Part shown: one piece after another, positions 55,807 to 64,000 of the stretch
Layout of the letters: each line of letters starts with the position of its first letter
Position numbering within the stretch: the stretch's first letter is position 1
Source: CAMPKL01 sp963805925
GTDB lineage: Bacteria > Acidobacteriota > Terriglobia > Bryobacterales > UBA6623
NCBI GenBank assembly: GCA_963805925.1
Contig: CAWDWB010000003.1
Span: 124,001 to 188,000, forward strand
Length of the DNA: 64,000 nucleotides
Direction: 5' to 3'
The notes under the pieces: model-generated
The model's input: only the letters and a program-made list of their open reading frames with translations
Database searches by the model: none
Told to the model about the DNA's origin: nothing
Made by a program: the position numbers and the translations under genes

Positions 55807-57462
55807 TCAGTTTCCGTAGAGGCTCGGCAGCCTGTCGCTGCGGTACACGGCCCATCCAATCGACTTCTCTTTCTCTGATGAGTCCACGGTGATCTCGAAA
55901 ACTTTTTCGGGGCTGTCGGTGTGCGTGACCTCCAGGATGCGAGCCCAGTGATGTCCGCCGAGGATACGGTCGGATGGACGGCCCTGCGGGTCGCGAATGC
56001 GGCCGCCGTCCGTGATCAGGACGTTGCCGGTCTGAGGCAGTTGATCCGCTTCGCTGATGAACGGGGAGTAGAAAACTTCCTGGCCAGGGCCGTAGCTCCA
56101 AACCTGGCGAACGGTCTTGGATCCCTTATCGACGACAAACTCCGCGGCACGGCTATAACTTTGGTCGAGCGTCTTGGACGGCTTCGGCGGAAACGCGCGG
56201 AAGTCCCCGTTGTCAAAGAGGATCAGCGAGCCGCTCGCGGTCATCTCAACGGCGTGTTGATGAAATTGCCACTCGAAATCGCCTTCCGGCTTCAACAGGA
56301 ACGGCGCCCAGCGATCGCCCCAGCCATCGTGCGTTCCGAGAATCCAATTGAGTTCTCCGCTCTGCCGAGAGAAGCTAATCACCGCTTCCTGGTGCCTCAG
56401 CGAAACCACAATCGAATCGTTAGCAGCATCGTAGTAGATGGCGTTTCCGTGAGCCCAGTCCTTGGTCCCGCCCTTGACGTTAACGTACGCCCACTGGTCC
56501 CAAACAGGCCCCAGCGACTCGTAGCCGAGCCGCCGCACGTCGAGAAGATCCATCAACTTCCACTGATTGACGATGGAACCGTCGCGGGCAAACTCCACAA
56601 CGACATCACCGATCACGTTGGCTGCGGCCTTCGGAGCGCTGTCCTTTCCTACGACCGTCGGATAGTCCTCGATTCGGCGCATCTCCGTCGACAGGACCAG
56701 CAGATTTCCAGACGGCATCTCTTGAATGTCGTGATGAAACGTCTCCGTGGCAACGGGGATGGATCCCTCCGGAACCCGCGCTTTGGGGTTCGGATGCTCC
56801 GACGCGTGCCAACCGGCCACTACGTTGCCGAGCATGTCGAATTCCTCGGCACGGTTGTTGCCGGCGAGGGCCAGCAGATTCCCATTGGCTAGCCGGTGGG
56901 GGTCCTCAAACATCTGGTCGGTACGCCGATACCAAACAACGTCTCCATGGTCGTCTACGGCGACGGCAAGGCCAAACTCTTCGTCTGGGTTCCCAGTTCC
57001 TTTTTCGGGCCAGCGCATAAAGGAGAAGAGAGTGACGCCAGGCTCCATTTTGTCGGGGTTGCTGACGGAGACTTTAAGCGAGGGGAAGTCGTCTGGCAGC
57101 GGAGCTGTTTCAAATTCGAGCGGAACAGCAGCCGAAAGGTTTCCGGCCCCATCTCGGGCGGTGACTTTTACGACATGGCTTCGGCCGGGTTTAAACCCAA
57201 GCACCGGGAGGGAATGTTGCGTCGTCAGTTCATCAGCAACGGGAATGCTCCACTCGCTCTTGCCGTCGCCGACCTGGATTAGAAGGACGGAGGGCTCATC
57301 GGTTTCGGCCGTCACGATTGCGGCCAAGGGCACCGCGTGATTGGGATTCACGGCAATCGTGGGAGTCGCGGTGAACGCCGGAGCAGTCGAGTCGGCGCAA
57401 CCTAAGCTGAAGGAGGCCGCACAAACAACCGATAAGAGCGCTGTCAACTGTCGTAACTTCAT
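55807..57462 (-). CDS. Arylsulfotransferase (ASST)-like lipoprotein
   Basis: 551 residues. The lipobox is SLGC near residue 22 (LLSVVCAASFSLGC). An Ig-like domain (about 35-125) is followed by a propeller of ASST type with WYRRTDQMFEDPHRLANGNL, TFHHDIQEMPSGNLLVLS, KDWAHGNAIYYDAANDSIVV and QFHQHAVEMTASGSLILFDN. The three His pairs (HHD, WAHGN, FHQH) match the sulfate-binding and transfer residues of ASST, which moves sulfate between phenolic compounds. The acceptor is unknown. Confidence 0.8.
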   Translation of the reverse strand: MKLRQLTALLSVVCAASFSLGCADSTAPAFTATPTIAVNPNHAVPLAAIVTAETDEPSVLLIQVGDGKSEWSIPVADELTTQHSLPVLGFKPGRSHVVKVTARDGAGNLSAAVPLEFETAPLPDDFPSLKVSVSNPDKMEPGVTLFSFMRWPEKGTGNPDEEFGLAVAVDDHGDVVWYRRTDQMFEDPHRLANGNLLALAGNNRAEEFDMLGNVVAGWHASEHPNPKARVPEGSIPVATETFHHDIQEMPSGNLLVLSTEMRRIEDYPTVVGKDSAPKAAANVIGDVVVEFARDGSIVNQWKLMDLLDVRRLGYESLGPVWDQWAYVNVKGGTKDWAHGNAIYYDAANDSIVVSLRHQEAVISFSRQSGELNWILGTHDGWGDRWAPFLLKPEGDFEWQFHQHAVEMTASGSLILFDNGDFRAFPPKPSKTLDQSYSRAAEFVVDKGSKTVRQVWSYGPGQEVFYSPFISEADQLPQTGNVLITDGGRIRDPQGRPSDRILGGHHWARILEVTHTDSPEKVFEITVDSSEKEKSIGWAVYRSDRLPSLYGN

Positions 57463-57678
57463 GGGAACACTCGCCTGTTCGATGCAACGATCGAGGGCCG
57501 ACCGCGCTGACCTGAGGAGTGTAGCTCTTTAGGGGCTAATGGGACAGGTTCTTTTTCGCGCCGGCTAAGGCGACGTCGCCCCGCTAGGGCTGAGCGCCCG
57601 GCGGCGCTTCCGCAGGCCGACGCCAGCGGCTCTGTTTCGGGAGTGGTTAGGCCTTCTATTTCTGGGTAATGGGCAAGA

Positions 57679-57700
57679 GCCCGGCACTGGCGTGCCGGGC
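57679..57700. terminator. Hairpin after the sugar dehydrogenase gene
   Basis: GCCCGGCAC / GTGCCGGGC, a 9-bp stem with a four-base loop, starting 8 bases beyond the stop of the minus-strand gene at 57708. No T run follows on that strand. Probably a terminator or REP-like element. Confidence 0.45.
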
Positions 57701-57707
57701 CCGGTGA

Positions 57708-58928
57708 TTACTTGGGCGTGACGTGGATGAGGGCACCGGGGTTGGCGTCTTCAAGCATCCACAGCGAGCCGTCGGGGCCTTCTTCGACATCGCGGATGCG
57801 GTGGCCCACATCCCAGCGCTCGGCGAGCTTGGCGCCGCCATGGCCGTCAAAGACGATGCGACTGAGCGATTTGGTGCTCATGCCGCTGACGAAGCCGCTG
57901 CCGTCCCACTGCGGGAAGGTCTTCGTGCCGGTGTAGAACATCAGATTACCCGGGGCGATGACCGGCACCCAATAGAGCACAGGCTCGGTCAAGTCAGGCC
58001 GCGTATCTGGGCTGGGAATCGGCACGCCATTGTAGTTCTTGCCATAGGAGACGAGCGGCCAACCGTAGTTTTTGCCCTTCTCGATCAGGTTCAGTTCGTC
58101 GCCGCCGCGCGGGCCATGCTCGACTTCCCACAATTCTCCGCTAGGCGAAAACGCCAGGCCGTAGGGCGTGCGGACGCCGCTGGCCCAAGTTTCCGACGGC
58201 GTCAGGTTGGGACCGGGAAAGGTGTAGGTCTCCACCACGGGCGCGGTCTTACCGACCTCGGTGTCGCGCGGCGGATCAGTCAGGTCAATGGAAGCGGCGC
58301 CGGTTTTGCCGAAGTTGGGATTGCCGGGAGCTGGTTTGCCGTCCAGGGTCAGGCGCAGGATCTTGCCCGCGGGCCAGTTGGGATCCTGGGCGGGGTAGAA
58401 GCGCTGGCGGTCGCCGACGGAGAGGAATATATACTGCCCGTCAGGCGAGAAGGCGACCTGCGCGCCTTCCTGGCCGCCCCGGCCCTTGGGCATCTGACGC
58501 CAGAGCACTTCGAGGTTTTCGAGACTAGCCGATGTGGCGGTGACGTCTAGCTTGGCGCGGGCCAGCGCCAGACCGCCGCCATATTCGCCGGGCTCGGCAT
58601 AGGTCAGGTAGACGCTATGGTCGGTGTCGTAATGCGGCGAAAGAAAGACGCCATGCATGCCGTTCTGGCCCTGATAAAAGACGTCAGGCGTGTTGGCCAC
58701 CTGGATCTTCTCTCCCTGCTGGGATACCAGCCAGATGGGCCCGACCTTTTCGGTGACCAGCATGCGGCCATCGGGCAGGAAGGCCAGCCGCCAGGGGAGG
58801 TTAAACGTGGCCACGTCCGTCATGGTGAAGGGCAGGCTGGCCTCGGGAGGTTGTTCGCCAATGTTGACCTGTGTCCAGGCCGGCGCGCACGCCAGAGTGA
58901 GCAACAGTCCTGCTTTCGCCAATCTCAT
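57708..58928 (-). CDS. PQQ-dependent sugar dehydrogenase (GSDH type)
   Basis: 406 residues from the ATG at 58928. Signal peptide MRLAKAGLLLTLACAPAWT. The six-bladed GSDH fold is seen in LPWRLAFLPDGRMLVTEKVG, NGMHGVFLSPHYDTDHSVYL, VWRQMPKGRGGQEGAQVAFS-type strands, WASGVRTPYGLAFSPSGELW, EHGPRGGDELNLIEKGKNYG and RIRDVEEGPDGSLWML. It oxidises a soluble aldose in the periplasm using PQQ. No pqq biosynthesis genes are in the window. Confidence 0.9.
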   Translation of the reverse strand: MRLAKAGLLLTLACAPAWTQVNIGEQPPEASLPFTMTDVATFNLPWRLAFLPDGRMLVTEKVGPIWLVSQQGEKIQVANTPDVFYQGQNGMHGVFLSPHYDTDHSVYLTYAEPGEYGGGLALARAKLDVTATSASLENLEVLWRQMPKGRGGQEGAQVAFSPDGQYIFLSVGDRQRFYPAQDPNWPAGKILRLTLDGKPAPGNPNFGKTGAASIDLTDPPRDTEVGKTAPVVETYTFPGPNLTPSETWASGVRTPYGLAFSPSGELWEVEHGPRGGDELNLIEKGKNYGWPLVSYGKNYNGVPIPSPDTRPDLTEPVLYWVPVIAPGNLMFYTGTKTFPQWDGSGFVSGMSTKSLSRIVFDGHGGAKLAERWDVGHRIRDVEEGPDGSLWMLEDANPGALIHVTPK

Positions 58929-59117
58929 CGTGTATCTCTCCTTCAATTCTCAGGCAGCCGACCTCGGACGATCCGGCGGCGCTATTGTCAAATCGTACAC
59001 TACCCGCGGCAAACCCTTCCCAAACATCGGTATCGTCCAGAACATGAAGGTCTATCCGGCGACAGACTCCATGGACTTACAGGAAACCGGGAACGACCGG
59101 AATGAGTCTCAATCATC

Positions 59118-60065
59118 ATGCGTTGGACGTTAGTCGTGTTGGGATTCGTGTGGGTTGCCGCGACCGGCCTGGCGCAAGGGCCGGCGGGCCCCATCCACCC
59201 GAAGCCGCGACCGACTGCGGCGCCCCGGGAACGGTTGCCGCCCGTTGCGCGGATTGGGCGACCGCCCGTTGAGGAAAGCAGGCAGCCGGTTGCCTACCAG
59301 CCGCCTTCGGACCCGGTGCTGGTGATGGCCATTGAGGCCAATAAGGAGTTCGACGATAGTCTGCCCAACTTCGTGTGCAACGAGTTCATGACGCGCTCGA
59401 GCAGCCACAACCTGGGCAAGAAGTGGAAGGATGACGACGTCGTTGAGGCCGAGGTGCTGATTGTCGACGGACACGAGGACTATCGCGACATCAAGATCGA
59501 CGGGAAGCCCACCGGCGCGAAGGATCTGTCGCAGATTGGCGGCGCCTGGTCGATGGGCGAATATAGCACGGTGTCCGCGAACCTATTCGCCCCTGCCTCC
59601 AGGACGCAGTTCACAGACGAAGGCGCGGATACGGTCGGCGGCAGGCCGACGCGCGTCTACCGGTATAAAATCGAGCAGCAGAACTCCCACTGGACGTTGC
59701 ACATCAATGGCCGGGAGTACACCCCTGGGCACAACGGCAAGGTTTGGATTGACCCCGAAAACGGACGCGCCCTGCGAGTCGAGATGGAAGCGACCTTGTT
59801 GCCCTATGACTATCCACTGTCGACCGCAGCCGGCGTGCTGCAGTATGACAACGTCGAAATCGACGGAAAGACCTATCTACTGCCGTCCATGGCCGAGAAC
59901 ACCGGCTGCTTGCGGGGTTCCGCGGTCTGCACGCGATTGCACATCGACTATCGTGACTACCAGAAGTTCTCGTCCGAGTCGACGCTGTTTACGACCGACT
60001 CGGACATTGACTTTGGACAGCAGGTACCGGAGGGACGTGAACCGCAGCCGGAACCAAAACAATAG
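59118..60065 (+). CDS. Exported LolA-like-fold protein, unknown
   Basis: 315 residues with a signal peptide (MRWTLVVLGFVWVAATGLAQ) and a Pro/Arg-rich linker (about 20-65). The folded part (about 68-295) shows EFDDSLPNFVCNEFMTRSSS, DVVEAEVLIVDGHEDYRDIK, FTDEGADTVGGRPTRVYRYK and WIDPENGRALRVEMEATLLP. Family of the genes at 20340 and 43107, here with two cysteines (TGCLRGSAVC) that could pair. Divergent from the sugar dehydrogenase gene. Confidence 0.7.
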   Translation: MRWTLVVLGFVWVAATGLAQGPAGPIHPKPRPTAAPRERLPPVARIGRPPVEESRQPVAYQPPSDPVLVMAIEANKEFDDSLPNFVCNEFMTRSSSHNLGKKWKDDDVVEAEVLIVDGHEDYRDIKIDGKPTGAKDLSQIGGAWSMGEYSTVSANLFAPASRTQFTDEGADTVGGRPTRVYRYKIEQQNSHWTLHINGREYTPGHNGKVWIDPENGRALRVEMEATLLPYDYPLSTAAGVLQYDNVEIDGKTYLLPSMAENTGCLRGSAVCTRLHIDYRDYQKFSSESTLFTTDSDIDFGQQVPEGREPQPEPKQ

Positions 60066-60089
60066 GCTCGGGCCAGCGAACTCGCCGGC

Positions 60090-62468
60090 CTACGGCAGCG
60101 AGTAGGCGATCAGTTCGCCGCCGCCATTGGCGCCGGTGATCGTCACGGCGAGAACGATGTACTGCTTGCCGTTGTACATGTAGGTCATTGGCGATCCGGT
60201 CTGTTTCCCCGGCATATTGACCTCGCCGGGGACGTCTTCGCCGGTCTGTTTGTCGTAAGCGCGGAGCAGGGCTACAGTCTCGCCTTTGTCGTTGGTGTGG
60301 ACGCCGCCCTCCCCGGCGATGAGCAGCGTCTTGGTCGTCAGCACGCCGATGAACGTGCGGCCGGGCTGCCCAAGCCGCGGCAGGTCCAGCCCCTTGAGGG
60401 CGGGATTGTTCTTGATGTTGTCGGGCGTCGAGCTGTGAGTTTTCTGCCACAGCATCTCGCCGCTATTCATGTCATACGCCGTGATCCGGTCGTAGGGCGG
60501 CTTGATCAGCGGCAACCCTTGGATGTCTGTACTGGGGCGCCGTCCGAAAAACCGCCTCATCGCTGCCGGGTCGCGTTCTACATCTTCCTCGGCCTCAGCG
60601 CTGGCGGGGCGCAACACGCCTGACATATTGTCAGGGCCTGAAGGCTTCGCTATTTCGGCCGGGACGTTCCGCAACACAGTCACGTTCGTGTGGGAATGAA
60701 TGTAGAGATGGTTGGTTTCCGGATCGAACGAACCGCCGGGCCAGTTCGCGCCGCCCACATCGGCCGGCAGCATCAACGTTCCCAGGGGTCCGTTCGGTCG
60801 GGCAAGCTCGGGTGGCGTAAAGATGGGCCCTATCTTATATTTCTTGACCAACTCCTCGGCCTCGGCCCGCAACTGTGGCGTGAAGTCAATCAGGTCGTCG
60901 ATGGAAACGCCCTGCCGGTCAAAGGGCACAGGCTTGGTCGGAAACGGCTGCGTCGGGCTCGTCTTCTCGTATGGCACGTCCGACTGCGGCACGTGCCGCT
61001 CTTCGATCGGCCAGATCGGTTTCCCTGTCTCGCGATTCATCACAAACAGAAACGCCGACTTAGTCGGCTGCGCGAGGACTTTGACGGTCCGACCGTTCTG
61101 CTCCATGTCGTACAGCATCGGCGCGCAGGGCAGATCCCAATCCCACAGGCCGTGGTGAACCGTCTGGTAGTGCCACTTGCGTTCCCCTGTCTTGAGGTCG
61201 AGCGCCACTAGAGTTTCGGAAAAAAGATCGTCGCCCGGCCGGTGGATTCCGTAGTAATCGGCCGCCGGCATTTCCAGCGGCACGTAGACAAGGCCCAACT
61301 CAAGATCGGCGCTCATTTGGGCCCAGGCGCCGAGGTTCCCGTTGCGCTCCGCCGAGCCGTCTTCCCACGTGTCGTACCCGAACTCGCCCTTGATGGGGAT
61401 GGTGTGGAAGATCCAGAGTCGCTTGCCCGTCCTGACGTCAAAGCCCCGGACATAGCCGATCGCGGACGGTTCGGAACGCTGGGCGTTTCCCGCTGCAGCA
61501 TGAGCGGCGCCGACTACCACGACGTCGCCGGCGACCAGCGGAGTGGCGTTGAGTCCGATCACGGCCCTTTCCAGGTCGAGGTCCTGGTCGTCTTCCAGCT
61601 TCAGATCAACCATGCCGCCATCACCGAACGTCTCAATCAGTCGGCCCGTCTTCGCATCCAACGCGACCAGCCGATAGCCCGGCGTGACGAACAAAATTCG
61701 TTGATCCGACCCGTCGGGGCTCTCCCAGTAGGACAGTCCGCGCCCGGCGCCGCGGCGAGGGGCGAACTGACCGCGCACGCCCTCGTCGAGTTGGTACATC
61801 CACAGCATTTGACCGGTGCCGGGGTTCAACGCAACGACGGAACGGGCGGTGCCCGCGGTGCTGTAGAGGATCCCATTCGCCATCAGCGGCGTGGACGCAT
61901 AGAGTCGATCGGGAGTGGGTCCCAGGTTATTTGTATTCAAACGCCAGGCAACCTGAAGTTTGGAGAAGTTGTCCTTGTTGATCTGGTCAAGCGCGGAGTA
62001 CCGGTGGCTGGCGAGGTCGCCTCCATAGGTGGTCCACTGACTAGCCGCCTCTTGCGCCTCCGACATAGACGGCGCGGGAGCGTCGTCTCCCAAGGGGAGG
62101 CTCAAAGGAACGTTGCCGGCCTGCAATTCGTTCGCCTTCAGCACATAGCTCAGGATGTCGATAGTCTGCGCGCTCGACAGCGAGTTGGGGGCGTAGGGCG
62201 GCATGGTCGTCTTGATCCGATTTGCCAGACTCAGCAATGGTTGCGCCCCCCAAACCCCCATGAAGTTTGGTCCCGCCAGCGGCGGCGCCATCTCGATGCC
62301 CGCCAGGTTGTCGCCATGACAGACAGAGCACTGCTGAGAATAAAGCTGCTCGCCCCGAGTCGCCTGCTCGGCGGTGAACACGCCTTCGCCAAACGTTTGG
62401 GCCACCGCGGTGGACAGAGTCGCGTAGGCAAGCGCCGCAGCGAGGGACAATCGGAGAACGTTTTTCAT
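60090..62468 (-). CDS. PQQ-dependent dehydrogenase with N-terminal cytochrome c
   Basis: 792 residues from the ATG at 62468. Signal peptide MKNVLRLSLAAALAYATLST; a mono-heme site Cys46-x-x-Cys49-His50 (SQQCSVCHGDNLAG) with the cytochrome domain to about residue 120. Then an eight-bladed quinoprotein of the glucose/membrane-type sub-family: WTTYGGDLASHRYSALDQIN, PLVAGDVVVVGAAHAAAGN, HGLWDWDLPCAPMLYD and ADVGGANWPGGSFDPETNHL. Electrons would pass from PQQ to the fused heme. The substrate (an aldose or alcohol) cannot be told. Divergent from the DUF1552 gene. Confidence 0.93.
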   Translation of the reverse strand: MKNVLRLSLAAALAYATLSTAVAQTFGEGVFTAEQATRGEQLYSQQCSVCHGDNLAGIEMAPPLAGPNFMGVWGAQPLLSLANRIKTTMPPYAPNSLSSAQTIDILSYVLKANELQAGNVPLSLPLGDDAPAPSMSEAQEAASQWTTYGGDLASHRYSALDQINKDNFSKLQVAWRLNTNNLGPTPDRLYASTPLMANGILYSTAGTARSVVALNPGTGQMLWMYQLDEGVRGQFAPRRGAGRGLSYWESPDGSDQRILFVTPGYRLVALDAKTGRLIETFGDGGMVDLKLEDDQDLDLERAVIGLNATPLVAGDVVVVGAAHAAAGNAQRSEPSAIGYVRGFDVRTGKRLWIFHTIPIKGEFGYDTWEDGSAERNGNLGAWAQMSADLELGLVYVPLEMPAADYYGIHRPGDDLFSETLVALDLKTGERKWHYQTVHHGLWDWDLPCAPMLYDMEQNGRTVKVLAQPTKSAFLFVMNRETGKPIWPIEERHVPQSDVPYEKTSPTQPFPTKPVPFDRQGVSIDDLIDFTPQLRAEAEELVKKYKIGPIFTPPELARPNGPLGTLMLPADVGGANWPGGSFDPETNHLYIHSHTNVTVLRNVPAEIAKPSGPDNMSGVLRPASAEAEEDVERDPAAMRRFFGRRPSTDIQGLPLIKPPYDRITAYDMNSGEMLWQKTHSSTPDNIKNNPALKGLDLPRLGQPGRTFIGVLTTKTLLIAGEGGVHTNDKGETVALLRAYDKQTGEDVPGEVNMPGKQTGSPMTYMYNGKQYIVLAVTITGANGGGELIAYSLP

Positions 62469-62750
62469 GGTTAGTCGACTTCTAGGGCCAACAAGACATT
62501 GCCTGCGCGCCCGATATGCGAACTGCATTCCGAGGTGAGGTAGATCATCCCGCTAGCGACCACGGCAAGATTATAGCCCGTTGCTCTCTCGAAAGATCCT
62601 CCGGCCTGTGCTCTGCGATACGTCAGAACTTTAGGAATGGGGGAAAGACGCCGGGGACGAAGCCCCTGGGGGCGCTGCTGGACATTCTTCAAACCCCATG
62701 GCAAAATCTCGTAGGCTCTCGAAAGCTGGCCGTCAGGGAGATCGACGCAT

Positions 62751-64000
62751 ATGTTCAAGCCTATTTCGCGACGCACGCTGCTCCGCGGCGTTGGCGCTTC
62801 GATGGCACTTCCCTGGCTGGAGGTCATGTCGAAGGCGGCGCCGTCCGGCGCAGAACAGTTAGCCGAACCACCCTTGCGTTCGATGTTCCTGTTCATGCCC
62901 AACGGGGTGGTGCCGGAACTCTGGACTCCCGCAGGCGATGGCGAGGCCTATGAGATCACCCCTCACCTCAAACCGCTGGCGAGCCTGCAAAACGATTTCC
63001 TGCTGCTCGAGAATCTCTGGAACAAGAACAGCGTTGGGCGCAACGGCCATTGGCCCAAGGTCCCGGTTTGGCTTTCAGGCGGGTACGTACAGCGCACAAC
63101 GGGGAACGATCTGGATACCGGCGCCGTCTCGGTGGACCAGTTCGCCGCTGAGCGAATCGGCGGCAAGACAGCCCTCCCTTCCATTGAACTCGGCATCGAC
63201 GCCCCGCGTTCGGGCATCGACACGGCCGGCGGCGGATTTGCGCGGCTCTATGGCTCGTTCATCTCCTGGAAGGATGCGCATACGCCGGTGCCGAAAGAGA
63301 TCATTCCGCAACTCGCCTTCGACCGTTTGTTCCGGAACAGTCGAACTCCGGTCGTCTCGGGCGGCAACGCGGACCACCCTGCGGTGTTGGCGGCCTTGCA
63401 GACGGACGACACGAGCGTGTTAGACGCAGTAATGGAGAGCGCCAAGGCTGACACGCAGTCAGGGCAGCGCCACGGATCGCGTCCGGTTGGAAGAATACTT
63501 CGACTCGGTGCGTTCGGTTGAGCAGCGCATGCAGGCGGCATTGAAGCCGCAGAAACGCTGGATCAACGAAGGCAAGTTGGATCTCAGCCGGCCGCCCGCG
63601 GGAATTCCTGAGGCGCACGACGAACACGTCCGGCTGATGCTCGACATCTTTGTACTGGCGTTCTGGACGGACACGACGCGCATCGGCACGTTCATGTTCG
63701 GCGATGCTCAATCGGGCAAAGACTACTCCTGGATGGGAGTGAAGGGCGGGTTCCACGGACTTTCGCATCATTCGGAAGTACCGGCGACCAAGGAGCAGTA
63801 CAGAAAGATCATCGACTGGCACATCGAGCAGGTGGCCTACTTCCTAAACCGTGTAAAGGGTCTCGATGAAGGCGGCACGTCGTTGCTGGATAACTCGATG
63901 ATCATGTTCGGCAGCGCGTTGAAAGACGGCAATCAGCACTCGGTGGAAAATCTGCCGCTGTTGCTGGCCGGCCGCGGCAAGGGCACGCTGCGGCCAGGAA
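62751..64000 (+). pseudogene. DUF1552 protein, one frameshift, cut by the window end
   Basis: The first frame starts MFKPISRRTLLRGVGASMAL (Tat-like SRRTLLRG) and carries PPLRSMFLFMPNGVVPELWT, LLLENLWNKNSVGRNGHWP and DQFAAERIGGKTALPSIELG. After VLDAVMESAKADTQS the frame changes at the GGG run at 63462-63464; dropping one G gives SGSATDRVRLEEYFDSVRSV and the DUF1552 end continues, open to base 64000 (FMFGDAQSGKDYSWMGV, MIMFGSALKDGNQHSVENL). The family belongs with PSD1/DUF1501-type surface proteins. The shift may be a sequencing error; the 3' end lies outside. Confidence 0.85.

Noticed and set aside
61242..62474. 410-codon plus-strand open frame
   Set aside because: Antisense to the PQQ dehydrogenase; no recognisable domain.

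Overview
The window is about 62% GC and reads as a chromosomal segment of a soil-type Acidobacteriota, most likely the Bryobacteraceae/Solibacter side. The evidence is the mix of families: DUF1501/DUF1552 and planctomycete-type cytochrome (PSD1) proteins, many exported PQQ-type beta-propellers, DUF1080, Gly-zipper and LolA-like exported proteins, and an HTH-membrane-propeller regulator. I see no rRNA, tRNA, CRISPR array, insertion sequence or prophage. About 58 protein genes are supported, plus several hairpins, promoters and repeats.

Layout. 0-9 kb: a truncated CehA/McbA hydrolase, a SnoaL-like gene divergent from a TetR regulator with overlapping promoters and an operator-like palindrome, an Nramp relative, a stretch of broken small genes (3.6-5.3 kb), a hydroxypyruvate isomerase-like gene, a GNAT and a methyltransferase. 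9-16 kb: a translationally coupled minus-strand operon (propeller, SGNH pseudo-hydrolase, sulfatase) head to head with a plus-strand operon (paralogous propeller, cytochrome c-HhH, DUF1080). 15.7-19 kb: ATP-grasp / alpha-E / transglutaminase operon. 19-26 kb: serine hydrolase, LolA-like and DUF4019 proteins, a cluster of REP-like hairpins, and a DUF1501-PSD1 pair. 26-32 kb: non-homologous end joining (LigD, Ku) with two membrane-protein genes between them. 32-39.9 kb: site-2 protease, SLC13 transporter, and the branched-chain amino acid operon ilvB-ilvN-ilvC-cimA. 39.9-44.5 kb: glycosyltransferase, a 41-codon ORF, hemL, a lipoprotein, a LolA-like protein and a cupin. 44.7-52.6 kb: a lower-GC exported protein, the HTH-TM-propeller regulator, a PAS-GGDEF-EAL enzyme and an alpha/beta hydrolase. 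52.6-64 kb: CorA, exported proteins, an arylsulfotransferase-like lipoprotein, two PQQ sugar dehydrogenases and a frameshifted DUF1552 gene cut by the window end.

The strongest new observation is a complete-looking translational attenuator in front of ilvB (39.52-39.86 kb): a promoter, a 63-codon leader ORF with a Shine-Dalgarno sequence whose end is packed with Val/Ile/Leu codons, an 8-bp all-G/C antiterminator pairing that overlaps the leader's last codons, and an intrinsic terminator. A second is an SGNH-family protein (10643-11341) that has lost three of its four signature residues. A third is that four genes carry single frameshifts that restore cleanly, which points either to indel errors in the assembly or to recent decay; these genes should be read across the shift.

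How the genes work together: most of the window encodes periplasmic or exported oxidation and polymer-handling functions (PQQ dehydrogenases, cytochromes, sulfatase, DUF1080, DUF1501/PSD1) alternating with core metabolism (branched-chain amino acids, heme precursor) and DNA repair.
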